This document shows positions 1 to 14,031 of a DNA stretch of 64,000 bases, one piece after another. Origin of the DNA: Haliclystus octoradiatus (lineage: Eukaryota; Cnidaria; Staurozoa; Stauromedusae; Haliclystidae); NCBI GenBank assembly GCA_916610825.1, contig OU744446.1, positions 31,386,445 to 31,450,444 on the forward strand, written 5' to 3'. The translations under genes were made by a program, and so were the position numbers. The notes beneath the pieces are model-generated. The model saw only the letters and a program-made list of their open reading frames with translations. It was not told the origin of the DNA and did no database searches. Within the stretch, counting starts at the first letter, position 1. Each line of letters opens with the position of its first letter.

Positions 1-154
1 GCCAAATGCATAATCATATTGTTGCCATTAAGATTGTTATTGAATGTTGTCGCTGGTATAAATACTTCAGTATAAATATTTCAATGAATGATTAATTAAT
101 ATTATAATTATTCTGGTGTTTTTTTTTCCAATTTTTTTCCTGGTATATTTACAG

Positions 155-3100
155 GGATGTTTTCTAGTTGAATGTCATTCTCGAAGTTCTTGTCACACAG
201 AAAAGTCTACAGATCCAATTATCCAGACAAAGTTTTTATTTCTTAGAAGAATTAATAACTCAAGTCATCCTCAGGGTAAGAAAGGATTTTGAAACATTAT
301 TTTCCCACTGGTAACTCCACTATGACGGCTATACGGGGATGTGCCACTTTTTTGGGTCCATATTCCAGCTGAGAAAATACCTTTTGGGTATGAGATTCCA
401 AATTTTGGAGATGTTGGGTATCCTATTTTTGACTTTTTCAAGAATTTTGCAAAAAAATTTCATCATTTCTGTGTACTTACTTAAAATCAATCAACCTGCT
501 AGAACTTTTTGGGTAGCATCAACAGATTTTTTGGAACTTTTTGGGTACTTCACCTTTTTCCAAAGTGGCACCCCCCCCGTCCCTAAAGAGCTGGAGTTCC
601 CCCCCCCCCGGATTATTTTGCTTGTGATTTCATATGAGAATGTCGATGTAGGTATCGATGCGATATCTTTGATGTTGGTTATGTATATACTGTATCCGAC
701 TCTCAAAACTATCAATATTAAATAGTAGATTTAGTCTGGGTGCTTAGAAAATGAAAAAGATGAATTAAAAAGTAAATGAAATCACTTGAATATTAATTAT
801 ATAGAAACACAATAACTTTGGTTTCTTTATTACTATAGTTACCAATATTAAATAGTAGATTTAGTCTAGGTGCGTAGAAAATGAAAAAGGTGAATTAAAA
901 AGTAAATGAAATCACTTGAATATTAATTATATAGAAACACAATAACTTTGGTTTCTTTATTACTATAGTTACCAATATTAAATAGTAGATTTAGTCTGGG
1001 TGCGTAGAAAATGAAAAAGGTGAATTAAAAAGTAAATTAAATCACTTGAATATTAATTATAGAGGAACACAATGACTTTGGTTTCTTTATTTATTTTTGG
1101 ATTCATTTTGTCATTCAAGATCAACTATGAATGAAACTAGACAATTATGTTCGTGGCTGCGGGCTGGCATAGAATGGCCTGTACTGTCTATCATTGTAAC
1201 ATGTATTAATCTATTGCTATTTTCATTTTGTAGCCCTCCCAATGGGTTCGTGTTCCCAGCACAAGGCCCTTGGCATGATGTGGAGTGCTACCCAGGCTGG
1301 ATCTGCAACGCAGCGTGAATGTCCACGTGAAGCAAATGGTACATTAAATAGTTAATGTGAATAAATTATAATTCTAGATGTGATATCTTTATACTAGTAT
1401 TACTTAAGAATTTATTTTTTGATAAATAGAAGTTGGGTGATTATCTCTTTCTGCGATTTAAATCTTAACCGACAAAACATATGTATTCTTATGTTTCAAT
1501 TTTATTATTTTTTGTTTGCTTGAAGGCATGGCAAAAAGACAATGCAGTGAACGTGGTCATTGGTTCCCGCCAGATTTCAGTGCATGCGTATCAAATGATT
1601 ACAAGAATTTGAATGATAAGGTATAGAAATGCTTTTTTTCATTCATAATAACAAGATATCAACATATGAGTAAAGGCTATGATTAAGTATAAGTACATGC
1701 ATGGTATAGTGTAGTCGTTGAGGCGTTAGACGTCGACCGGCATCTGGCCCCCCTAAAAACATTAACCTGCTAACCAACCGCCCCGATAAGAACATTAACC
1801 AGCTAACCAACCGCCCCGATAAAAATAGCTATATACAGTACTAGCTTATCAGATGTGGGGATAAACGATAAATCTAAATCCAAAATACTATGAAATATCC
1901 GTCTCGTTTACTTCAAGAGAAGTAACGCTTACGAGAGCATGTGTACCTTGATAATCTTCAGCTGAAAAACTGAATATTAGTTGAATATATGTAAATTACC
2001 AAACTTTTATGACTGGCATCAGAAATCATGCATTCGAGCTCTAGGGATATTCAAGGTCCGATAAAAGTGTTCAAAATTTGTAATTTCAGGGAAAGATCTT
2101 CAAAGCAGCTCATGCTATAAGTTTGTTACATTGCACTAGTTGCTACAGCTTTCTGATTTTACAACAGTCTTCTTCAATCTTAAATTATTATAATATTATA
2201 ATCGTAAATATAAGTTATTTTGCTACAATTATGCGTTAAAGGAGCAAAAATGACCGGCAGGCGCTACGCACTTGGGATCACGTGCACGCTTATTGTTATA
2301 ACACAATGTTCATTGTTGACATGAATTTTATTACAAGTTAGTCCTGCGTATAACAATTGTTTCAAAGCGAGACGGTTGAATTACGCTAAGCATAAATTCA
2401 ACTTGTGCTCGCAGCGGTCGCCGGTCAATTTTGCCCCTTTAACGATAATTGTGAATGTAAATTGTGTTGTATATAGTTGAAGGAACTCGGTTATAGTACG
2501 AGTATCAAGGAGATGTCAAGTCGATTAGAAGATATTACAAGTCAAACAATTGATAATTCATTCTTATTCGGTGGTGATATTGCTAAATCAGTTCATATAA
2601 TGAGTGGAATTGCACGGTTTGCTGAAAGATCTGGAACAGAACAAATCGAATTCAAGGATTTTAAGGTAAACATAAAAACCTGTATAGAACGATCGATTTC
2701 AAATGATCTCAATTGTTAGGTGACCGTATTTGAAATAAAATAATTCCAATATTCCAACCATCGTATGTAATAGTTGGTTGATGATATACCTATTACCCTA
2801 TTTATTGGGAATCTTATGGTTTGACGATTGCGGACACATTATTGTGGTGGTCGCTCTCACAGGTTTAAATGTAATGTAACCGTAGTGATTATTTCTTACC
2901 TAAGGTCGATGTATTGCTTGAATTGAACTTACGAAACGACTTTCGAACAAAAGTATACATGTGAAGTTGTGAACAAACATTTTAGTTTTTTCATTTCTTT
3001 TTTTGTCAAATTTGAAAGGCAAAACAGAACAGAGATCTCGCTAAAATTCATCGAAGACATAATTAAATTAGTTTTTAATTATTAATTAAAACGTTTTCAT

Positions 3101-6100
3101 TTACTTTTACAATTAACGTCGTTTCAATTACTATTTCAACAGAATTATGTTCGGTCTGCCAGCAATCTTCTAGACGATACGAATCGTCTTGAATGGGAAA
3201 ATGTAAAACACGTAAGTAATGATATAGAACAACAATTTGGTTCATTTTTATAGAATTATCATAGAAAGATTCTTCCAGCCATATTTAGAAACATAGTTGC
3301 AGCTTGGAGCTATGATTAGCTCTATATTAATAGTAGTGTCTGTTTGTAAATAAATCATTGGACATACACGGCCTACGCGAATTGCTAGTATAAGAAGATA
3401 TAATCATATTAGTGGATGGATTCATCCTAGGCAAAGGCAATGATTGATTGTCGTAAAACGCACAAGGCCTTCGACTAATAGAAGTATTGTTCACTCAATA
3501 TAAAGCTATGAAAATAAGTTATTGAATTCATAAACAGTTTACGGACTTGAAATTGCTTAAAGTTTCATGAACATTCCATGAACTGTGAATTGTTCATGAA
3601 AAGTTTATGAAAAGGTGGGACTTCCTCTTCAAGAATAGTATAAAATGTATAGATTGAAAGGTAAGGAAAAGAGCGGTTTGTTTCGCATATAGAGGAGAAA
3701 TCATGATTCGTGAAAATTCCGTGGTAAAAATTAGAGGTAACTGCATTCCATATAGATAGTTCAATTCCGAATATATTATTTAATGATAACAAAACACGGA
3801 TTTGTTTCTTAGGTTACCAAAGGCCCTACTCAATTAATGAAGGCATTAGATGAATTTGGTGGTTACGCTGCATCTCAATTGAAACCGAAAGATCGTTGGC
3901 AGCCTCTCGTCACCAACAACCTAGGTAAGAGAACGTCTAATTGAATCCTGGTTTCAAATTTTAATCTGATACCATCATCATGGTATATACTTTGGATGGC
4001 CGACGATCGATTGCCCTCGTTGAAGACATTCTTCCTACACATAATTAATCCTGTAAATTACTTAAGAGTGAATTCCTAACACGAGGCAACGAGGGATGCA
4101 CTGTATAGCTTACGGAAACCATTCCGCCTCGTCCTCCCAAGGCTTAATGATATGAAAGGGAACCGATAGATAAATATGAAAATATAACGAATTTCCCTTT
4201 TACTTTTTTCTTTGATATTCAAATTTACACCTGCTCGCTTAAAGTTGAGATTAAGATTAAGTTTTTATATCCTCTTCAATACTATCAATGTGGTGTGATG
4301 TGATTATTAAAGAATCGCTCTTTTCTGTACCACGTAATAACAGTAAAATCTACATAATCAGGTCAGGGGACAGAACGAATCTGACAATCTGGAACTAGGA
4401 TACGACATCGATTGTCAGCAAAAACGCAGTTTATGCATTTGAGATTTTCGTGTAGTTCCGCATTTCTGTTATAGCCTCTATTTCAAATATTTTAACATTG
4501 ATGTGGTTTTATTCATTAGTAATGATGGTTCATAAGTTAGTTGGTGGTCCAAATTCTAAAAAATATACATTTCCTGATTATTCTCATCCTGGTCTGAAGA
4601 CTTGGACAACGAAACAAGACACCATCGTTCTACCTGCCACACTATTTCACAGAGGTAAGCCATATGCGCTATGATATCTACAATAGAATGCTAATTCTAT
4701 CATACATGTCATGTGAAGCTCTACTGATTGCCTAAGGCTAGTAGCAGTAGGCTATGCAGTAGACTATGCAGTGCAGTGTGTACACACTACACATCCTCGA
4801 AATGTTTCTAAGCAACCGATATATTCTGCCTCGGTAGATCTAGGTTAACTTGCACGCATACCCAAATCTGTTTTTAAGTCTAGTAGGATCTGCGTAATAT
4901 TGACAGAAAGCTTGATATCTGAACTGAATCGGGGGAGTGGGAGACCATTGTTTGCCTACTGTTCATCAGCCAATCGCTAGCGAATTCTGCCAAACTAGAA
5001 TCAGACCGTGATTGACTAATCTAGGCTAAACATAGGCTAGAATGATAGTATCTTGGTAGACAAACGTAAAATAAAATAAAGTAGATTTAAATTGTTTTAT
5101 TTCCACACTGTTTACATCATTTATTTCCTTTTTATTTTAGGAGTGGTCCGATTGTCGAGCATCCATTACAAAACATTGCCGCATCTATTGCCACACAGGT
5201 GGAACACGACAAAGTAATTTTAATCAACACTCACAAACGTTTACATGCATCAGTTATTTATAATGACTGAAGACAGACTGTGACTATACGGAGACAACAC
5301 TGACAAACTGAACTACAGTAGCTAAGTATATTGTAGCTGTTATCCGATATCGTGCATGAGTTAATAACCGATATCGTCATTTGTGTAGGCCTTATAGCTA
5401 AAAAAACTGATCCACTATTGGTTTGATGAACCGCTGATACTAGCGATATATGACTTATTAAGATAGAATACATGAGTCAGTAAACGTACAGCTCTCGCCA
5501 ACGCCACCTATGGTTAGAAATAGCAGACTACCTTAATGTTCCACGGCCAACGTGCCTATCAGTGGAAGAATTGAGAGAATATGAAAATGGATTTCTAATA
5601 ATTTGTTTTATTTCATGTCATCGTCCGATTCAGAAATAAATATCAAATTTAACAATTTGCCATTAAATTTAACTCTCTGCTTCTCCATTGTATAATTACT
5701 GTTAAGAAATTAGAAGTTAACGTGAAATCTTTTTTAAAAAATAATTTATTATATTATATTTGATTTGTTCTCTTTCAGTCACGTCACATTCACAGATGGT
5801 TTTAAAATAAATAGTAAAGTCATAGCAACATCATTGTACCCCAGACCCCTACAAAAGATCACCCCTCCAGTGACAATCATACTACATCATATAAAGGTAA
5901 TGCAGATGATATCGTTACCGTATGCTTGGACTTCATGTGCTCACAGACCATAATTATATGCACGTTTTAAATAACGTCACCCTTGACTGATGATCCGGCA
6001 ATAGCGAGGAAATATACTAGCAATTCCAATGCAAGTTATTCTTTCTTATTTGTGCTGTATTACATCGCTTATGCAACGTTGTGTACAACTAGCCATATTA

Positions 6101-9100
6101 TAAATGTGGTCCCCCAATGCGAGCCTGGCAGGTATACTCGAGTCCGACTCATTTCATTTATTAAGTTAGATCTGGTACTAACATTTTAAACGTGCAGAGT
6201 TTTGGCAATAGAGTTGGACTTCAGCCAGGTATTGTCCCCTTTGTTTTGTTTCCAAGGAAAAATATCTATAAAATTTTCGTATTTATTTTTCACTCTTTAT
6301 AACCATTGCGCTTGTCCAAATGTAACTTTCATAGAATAACGCTAAAAAGTTTCAAACTGTGAAAATCATGGGCAACAACAACAAAGAAAATGGGTAAAAT
6401 AAAAAAGTTGTGACTAAAGAATTTAAAAAAAGTATACCTCAAAAAATTGTTAATGGCAAAGAATATCTTAACATTTTTTTTATGAAGATGGAAAAAGGTA
6501 CCCTTCAATATTTGAACATCCCCCGTATATCGTAAGTATTGAGATAGCCCCATGGATGTTTCAATTACAAACATGCTGCTGGGTATAGAGGAGAATTGAT
6601 ACGAGACCTGAAATCTTAATTTGTCATGTAATCATGCCTTCAATAGAATGCTTATTTTATTCTGTGCTATTTCATACATAATTCTATATTTTCCCCCTAT
6701 AGACTGCTTTTTCCTCGAAGGCCAAATGCGTCTTTTGGGATTTCAGAAGCAAGTATGTATACAATAATTTTTCTATTTTAGATAAAACTTTTCTATAATA
6801 AAACGTTTTCTTGTATGCTATGATGGTGACTCATTTTGATTCGTTTTAGTCCTGAATCTGGTGGTAGTTGGTCAACTGAAGGATGTTGGGTAGTACTGAG
6901 TAATTCATCATTAACAATATGTCAATGTGAACATTTAACACATTTTGCTGTTTTAACACATCTCGTTGACGATAAGGTAGGTTGATGTTACTATATTTTA
7001 TACCAGAAAACTCAGTACTCAAATTCAGTGGGATATTATCTGAGGGGATGTAAAGCGACGTAAATTAGTTGATTTTGTATAGAGAATGGCAAGTGGTTTT
7101 CAACAAATGGGGGATATAAAGCAAGGTGGGATATTAACCGAGTTCGACTGTATAGTAGTTTAACCGTTTTTTCTCAATCTCCTCCACATTAAGCTTGCAT
7201 ACTCTCTGTGAATTGGAAACTCAGAAATTTTCAAATCATTTTATGAACAGTTCAACGGTTCTGAGTTTGTCATCGTAAGGTTTATAAACTCGTATTAATA
7301 ATGTAACAGAGAGTCTGCAAACAGGCTCAATATAATTACCTGGTTTCCATGCTCCATTCTTATACAATCTCTCTCTCTTATATTCCACTACGTCCCATTT
7401 TTCAATTGTAACACAAAGGGGATGGGGGATAAAGCAAATTACTGTATTTAAGACAGTAACTCTTAATATCGCCTTCTGGGTGATATCTGACAAGTAGATG
7501 TGTTCAGTCTAATGAAGAAACAATTCGTACCGTCAGATATAAACTGTTGTCTTTTGCATTCTCGTTACGCTTAGAGAATATAACAGATTTTTGAATTTTA
7601 TTAATTTTAGATATCAGCTAAAGAACAAACGCGTGAAAATACATTTGCTATTATGTGGTTAGGTATTCCTGTTACTATAGTGGTTGTACTTGGTGCGATG
7701 TATTCATGCTTTGCCTGGTGAGTATTTATAATGTATGTCATAATTGATAAGCGATAGTATCCATGATCATATAATGGCTATAGCTATACTGTCTGTAACG
7801 TAGCAATCAACTTTACCCTTGAGACGTCGTTACACTATGACTTAGCATCTGGAAATTAACACATACACGCATTATACGAGAAAGCGTCATTGCAATGAAA
7901 TCACATGAGCATAAATTATTCGTATTTGGGCATTAGGGGGAACTAAGATAATGCAAATAATTTCTTACTATGACAAATTACTTTGAACGAATCACTTCAT
8001 GATTTTTGACACGACAGTGGAAACTTGCAGGCTCAACTGTTTTGCTTAGAAGTAATTTTAATTTCTGCGCAGGTTGGCATATACCTAGGGTTTGTTAAAC
8101 AAATGTCTCATTTTTCTTTTTATACATTTTCTAGGTCGAAAGCACCGAGAAGAAAACATACTGGTATGCAATAAAACTTTGTGATGTAGGCCCGGCTGTC
8201 TTAAATTTAACAAATATTCTACGCTGGTGGCTATATGTTGAGAAAGTGCATGTTAAATTGCTTTAAAATACAATTTCCAATGGATAATCATTGTCCAACT
8301 CTGCAGGAAACTTCTTCGATTGTTATGCGCAGCTCTTGATAGCACAATTCCCGCTGGGCCGTTCTATCTGCCATTAGAGCCATTAGAAGATCATACTTGT
8401 TCATATTCAGATACAATCAAGGCTGATTTAACATTCTACAACTCTTCATTTTCCTAGTGCCTGTGCTCTTTTAATCTATCCACAGTATTCTGCTTCAAAA
8501 ACCTTTGATTTTTACACCCTTATTAACTCTATGTTTGCTCAATCAATATTTCAGTTTTTGTCGATAAAAAACCAAGACTTCCTGATGATGACGTCATCGT
8601 TACAAGAGTTGTCAAAGAACATTATACTGGATCACCAGCTAAAAATCTATTTGCTGCAAATCAAACACCTAGTCCATCAGACTTAGAATGGGAGCATGCG
8701 TGGGATTTCTTAACCAATTGTAATTTTGAGCCAATGAAAAAAGAAGCTGCTAAAAGGGTTATACGAGAGTTAGATGAGAAAAGACGTCTAGGAACAAATG
8801 ATTCGAGTAGTGAAGGCGACGCTAAAGATCCGATTCAGACTAGTGAATATTTCTCTGAAAGTGATAGTTCTTATTTAAAATGGAAGCATCAAGATGATTT
8901 CGAATGGTCACGTGAACGGATTAAATGTTTAAACAAAGGGATGATTACTGTTGATAGTTCAAGGCCACAACCTGCAGATTCACTTGTAAGTTTCAGCATG
9001 TTGATGTGAAATCAGATATCGGATATCCAACTCTGTCTTTTGACATTAAAGTCGCAACGATTGAACTATAAACACTATATGCCTATAACTCGATATGGAT

Positions 9101-12100
9101 TTAGCTTATGTAGAACCATGGTAGAACTAAGGATTACACCAACGAGAAATATAATACGTAGTATCATAACATAGTAAACCATAAAAAGCTGTTAGGTAAT
9201 GGAAATGATTATTTAGCTATAATAAAGGCATTCGGAAAAACTTCTACAAAGGAATGTCTATTTTCAGGACCTCAATGTCCGACGAAAGGAGGAATCCTGG
9301 AATCCTAGATTCCGGAGGAGCAAATTCAGAAGGAAATTGATATTTTTATGCTTTTCTGGTCAAACATCAACAAAAAATTTCAGATGAAAACAATGAATTG
9401 CTTCTAGGATTCCCGAAGGCTGAACCTGTTGTCGGATCCTACCTTCAGCTCCCCTTCAGCTATGGCTTACGCCCTTATCACAGATATTGCTTCCAAAATG
9501 ATGTGCTTCAAAGAAACCTCTGACTGGGAACGCAGGTGAATGACCCTGTAGGCGAGTGTCTGCATGCTACGACCTTCTTAAAGTGGTAAACGACTTGAGG
9601 AATACTGTATAGAGAAACAAAGCTACAGCTTCAACGTTATTACATTTTGTGTTTGTTTTTTCTTGACAGGAGGAATGCATCAACGCATCATTAGATGACG
9701 ATCAGGAGCATTCCGATCAATCATTCGATATGTTTTCACCCGATGCTATTAGTTCACCAAATGCTTGTAGTGAGAAGAATACTAATTTCCATATAATCAA
9801 ACATCCTGACGCGGAAACAATTAAACGGCAGTTGTTCTTGGTGGCATCTGATTCAGAAAACTCTTATCCAGATGATACTGCAAACAGTTCACTTGATCGT
9901 ATCCGAGAATTATTAGATCGGGACCAAGTTAGAAAAGCCATTGAGATATTACCATCGAATTTGCCTGTTAAAACACCGAACTGTAGCAGTCGCTCAAGCT
10001 CAACTGTTTCTAGCCGACAGTCTGTGAATCGTCGGCCGTTCAATTTATCGGAATCCGAACAAGCATGTTTAATAAAACCAAAATTCGAGAATCTCCATGG
10101 TGGGCACAACTATAATTTTGTAAAATCGTCATCAGAAATAAGAAATCGAAAAACTGTTTCCTCGTCAAAGAGGGCTGTTCCTGAACGGCGTATACCACAT
10201 AAACAAACTCAAAAACCAACATCGGTTGGACTTAAACGTAAACATTCACAAGAAGCTGACTTAGCTAAGAATCCTCAAAAAACACCATTACGTCATATTC
10301 GTCTGCGATCATCGGCTGCTGTTTCCAATAATATTAAGCATCCTGCTCATTCTCGTCTTAATCGCAATAAAGGTAAACAAACAGATAGGCATGATGGTGA
10401 AATTAAAGGCTGTAAGACATCAGCTACGAATTGTCGAAAGTCAATCGAAAGTATGAAATCGTCATGTTCAGAAAAGCAAGGTTCATCTACTGCGATTGCC
10501 CGACTATCGGCGGCATCAAATCTTTCGCCAAACATTCGGATGTCACCTTCACGTCATATGCATAGTTATATTGAACTTCGTCAACAATCACAGAAGCTTG
10601 AGCTCGATTGTTCGACCGATGTTAGTAGTGATAATAATACTGTAACATCACCGATTAAACGTGTTCGTTTCTCACAATGCACGATTATTTCTACTCCTAC
10701 AGCGTGTGGTAATAGAACTCGAACTGTGAAAAGACTCGCTAATAATAATTCAAGTAAAAAACAAATAAATCCATTACCAAAAGCTAAACTGGACTCTTTT
10801 AAAAATATTAAAAGTGCTATTGATCATAATACAAATTATCATAAACGAAGAAACGTATCTGCGAGAGAGAAGACCCATGGATCAACTACAAAGCGTTTAA
10901 CTACTGATATTAAACCTCACGTAGTGAAGAATTATAGACAAAACGTTGAAAGACGTTCTTCCGCTCAACAACAAATACCTCAGGTGAGTAAGTATTAACA
11001 GCAATTGGTTTTCTGTATATACAATGGTATATATACATACAAGATACCAGCCGGACCTCCAACCTTCTGATAGGTTATATATGAAAGCTATTAAATATAT
11101 TATGACTCTTTATACCCGTGTAAATATATGACTCTTATAACCTGGAGGGGGTTCGGGGAGTTCTTGAATAGGATGTGATATGTTTGATAAAATCATCACA
11201 ACATTTGACAGCGCAATTTTCAAATCACCTATTCAAAATGTGACGTTTTTCAACTGGCATATGACTGATCTAGAAATTGATTTGCATCCAAGCAAGAAGA
11301 GACTGTTCTTATGACTATGTTAGAGCCTATCCCATGCCAAAATTATTAAACAAATGCTCACCGAAACTAGTCCAGACTCTTTTGTCAAGATTTACTGGGT
11401 CATTTGAAACACAAACGTGTAAATTCTGGTTCAACCCATTTTGAAAATCTTTTTAATTGTGGTACCTTCGTACATTTACTATACATCTGCTGTAATCTTT
11501 CTAAACATGATAAATAATAAAGCAGTGGGATTCAACTTTGAAACTGCATTTGATGGTAAATGTTTTTGTCTGACTAACATTTGAATCAATAATTTTTTCA
11601 TTTCTTATTGTATCTAAAAGCTCGTGGTAGATTTGCAGTAAGTATACGGTTTCTGTGAAGTGCTGCTATGTAGGGCTATGTGTAGCCTGCTCGCAGACTC
11701 ACTGTCAAAATGTAAACTTGGTAAACAGTAGACCAAATTATGTCTACTACTGTTTATCAAATTTACATTTTGACGGTGAGTCTGCGAGCAATCTAGGCTT
11801 TGTGAGGACCTCATGATTATACTATTTCGCTTGCGTTAGTATTTCGGAAATGCTTGTCTATTGCCATATAATGGCAGATAATAAAACAACATGTAATAAT
11901 AAAGAGCTAGGCTACATCTAATTTCGGTATTTGTATAAGTTGTCTATCTCTCCTCTATAGACAAATACAGTATACCACTGTGACCTAGAGCTAGATCAAA
12001 TAATGATCTGCTTACCAACATATTTCATTCGGGTGCAGTTCATTGTTGTCAATAACAAATTATGTTAGTTTCTTACAACAAACAATAAATTATGTTGTAT

Positions 12101-13468
12101 GTTATTAAAAATAACAATTTATGTTAGTCTCTTACAACAAACAATAAATTATGCTAAACTATGTTGTTATCTTATAGCAAATAACAATTTATGTTAGTCT
12201 CGTACAACAAACAATAGATTATGCTAAATTATGCTGTTATCTTATAACAAATAACAAATGATGCTACTGTAGTCTCTCTCTTACAACAAACAATAAATTA
12301 TGTTAAATTATGGTGTTATCTTATAACAAATAACAAATAGTCTCTTACAACAAACAATAAATTATGTTAAATTATGTTGTTATCTTATAACAAATGACAA
12401 ATTATGTTAGTCTTTTATAACAAATAATAGATTATGCAAAATTATGTTAATATTTTTTAACAAATTATGTTAATATCTTGTAGTTACGACGCCCTATCCT
12501 CCGACTACATCAAAATGTTGCCGCATCAAAATTTAAACGAAAAATTAAAATGGATTCGAGATCAACAGCTGAATCAAGGTGAATAATATGAGGTTACATT
12601 ACATATACTAAGCAATAGGTATATATATATAATAATATATAATAATTGTATATGATATGCTAGCCCGTATAATACCCATCCAATATTTCTCTGGCAATGA
12701 AGGTATTGTATCACATTAATGTGTTAAAGGCGTGGTCGAGGTATATACACATGAAGTTGGTATAATTCTCTATGGTAACAGTAACATTGATATCATTGTT
12801 GTTCAATCAACCTGCTGTGAATTTAAGAATAAAATTTAGTTCATTTCAAGCTTTTATTTTCTATGTAAAGAAGGATGTAAACCTCCTTATCTTAAATATA
12901 CAGTATCAAAACAGGTTATAGTATCGATTCGATATACAGTATTAGCTTGGGCTAGCTAGTTTCATTTGATGAAGGACATCTAGGCTATAACAATTGGTCA
13001 AAGTTTTAAATGAAGTCTTCGATATCTTCCATTCCTTTCTTAGTTTTAGTTTTCCTTTCTTAGATTTTAGTAATTATTGTTACTTCTAAAAAAATTTTCC
13101 ACCAAATAAATATAGCTGACAAAAAATTACAAAGCCATGAAATATATACATTCGCAGCATGAAAACTTACTGCAGTTTTCCTATGATATACAAAGCAACA
13201 CGTTTATTCGTCTCTGTTGGGTTAAACAAATGTCGAAAAATTAAGAACTCCATTTTATTCTGCCTCGTATCTTCCTTAAACATTAAATTAATCCTTTATT
13301 AAATTCTTCATAATTTTCTAAATCAGGGTATTTGGTACCAGACTCCAACGTTGGAAAGCCAGTAATAAGCTCTCCTCACTAATTAATGTTGAACCTGAAG
13401 CAAAACGACGAGCTATATCGGATGTTTCATCGTCAAGTCCACGAAAATCGGTTAGATGGCGGTTTTAA
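155..13468 (+). CDS. HormR-GAIN-GPS single-pass membrane receptor-like protein (5' end outside window)
   Basis: I join 17 exons, all phase-consistent, 1104 codons including the stop: 155-275, 1234-1338, 1526-1620, 2477-2665, 3143-3211, 3813-3924, 4520-4654, 5141-5213, 5779-5896, 6703-6752, 6850-6976, 7611-7717, 8135-8163, 8555-8985, 9670-10983, 12484-12578, 13327-13468. Numbering residues from 155, a HormR domain ([10 protein letters not shown], then CP and GHWFPPD) lies at about 50-100, a GAIN domain at about 110-398, and the GPS has its paired W/C signature and the cleavage motif EHL/THFAVL between 385 and 386. One hydrophobic helix follows (about 409-433, [18 protein letters not shown]), then basic SKAPRRKH. 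No further helix is encoded; the remaining ~670 residues are hydrophilic, Ser/Lys/Arg-rich and end KSVRWRF. Adhesion GPCRs have seven helices here, so this is a GAIN protein with one. GAIN autoproteolysis is known for the family; signalling by the tail is inference. The signal peptide and any N-terminal domains lie before the window. Confidence 0.8.
713..1090. repeat. 130-bp tandem repeat, 3 copies
   Basis: Three near-identical copies start at about 713, 843 and 973 (CAATATTAAATAGTAG), spaced exactly 130 bp. They lie in the intron before the HormR exon. The third copy diverges near its end. Confidence 0.9.
1758..1824. repeat. 33-bp direct duplication
   Basis: Two tandem 33-bp units (AACATTAACC at 1758 and 1791, each with CAACCGCCCCGATAA) are embedded in an intron of the GAIN-protein gene. 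Confidence 0.8.
2225..2452. mobile_element. MITE-like element with ~33-bp terminal inverted repeats
   Basis: The left end ACAATTATGCGTTAAAGG... and right end ...CCTTTAACGATAATTGT are near-perfect inverted repeats, extending inward through TGACCGG / CCGGTCA. The element is about 228 bp, has no coding capacity, and sits in an intron just upstream of exon 2477-2665. No clear target duplication was seen. Confidence 0.7.
9262..9460. repeat. Dispersed repeat (GTCCGACGAAA...TTGTCGGATCC family)
   Basis: GTCCGACGAAA at the left and TTGTCGGATCCTACC at the right flank an internal AAATTCAGAAGGAAATTGAT block that is shared with 36660-36804. Degenerate pieces of the same family occur near 33750, 34770, 52790, 55140 and 61360. 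This copy lies in the intron between the 431-bp and 1314-bp tail exons of the GAIN-protein gene. Confidence 0.55.
11683..11799. repeat. Foldback element (imperfect palindrome)
   Basis: Arms of about 50 bp (TAGCCTGCTCGCAGACTCAC near 11683; GTGAGTCTGCGAGCA near 11776) are inverted copies separated by a ~12-nt loop. The element is intronic and non-coding. Confidence 0.75.
12045..12480. repeat. AT-rich minisatellite (irregular ~60-78 bp units)
   Basis: The phrase TTACAACAAACAATAAATTA recurs about every 60-78 bp (near 12074, 12134, 12204, 12282 and 12343), with alternating TTATGTTGTTATCTTAT phrases. The array ends directly at the acceptor of exon 12484-12578 of the GAIN-protein gene. Confidence 0.8.
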
Positions 13469-13641
13469 ATATATCTGATAAATCCGATTAAAAGTAAATA
13501 ATTGCAAAAGAATCATTAAATGATTATAGTACATTAGTTAGTAAGCCATTCAATTAAAACTTCAATTTTTTATTTTGTAAAAAATTAACCACATAGTAAT
13601 TTTTGTAAATAATAGATTTATAGATGATCTACTGAGAAATC

Positions 13642-13647
13642 AATAAA
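13642..13647 (+). terminator. Poly(A) signal of the GAIN-protein gene
   Basis: AATAAA lies 174 bp after the stop codon at 13466-13468. Confidence 0.6.
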
Positions 13648-14031
13648 ATCCTTTCAAAATAATTTGACTTTTTATGAATATTTTCTACGATCAATTTCTT
13701 GTGATCTCAAATAAAGTTTTGATATGAATTGCAACGTTTGTAAACATCTAGAAAAACATCATGATGCCATTTTCACTACATCGTTGCTTCTATCATAGTC
13801 ACTAGAAGACCGTGCTTCTATCTATCTTCTATCTGTGTGGTTATCATTCAGTACATAGTGAGGTTGTATAAATTAGATTGCGTTTGCTCTACGTACTTAA
13901 GAACAGTAGATTGAGAAACTTGACTGATTATTATAAAACTAAAATATAACAATCATTAAATTATATACATGGTAATGCCAGTTAATTTGATTAATTAGTT
14001 TAAAACAAAAATTAAGTGTCAATGCTTATGT

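Noticed and set aside
339-725. 128-codon open frame
   Set aside because: It lies in an intron of the GAIN-protein gene, crosses C-rich homopolymers and ends in the 130-bp repeat; no coding features.
11621-11637. Possible 17-nt microexon (CTCGTGGTAGATTTGCA) in the GAIN-protein gene
   Set aside because: Skipping it gives an open, basic Ser-rich frame from exon 10983 through 12484-13468 with consistent phases. Including it shifts the frame of exon 12484-12578, so that the following phases no longer lead to the natural stop.
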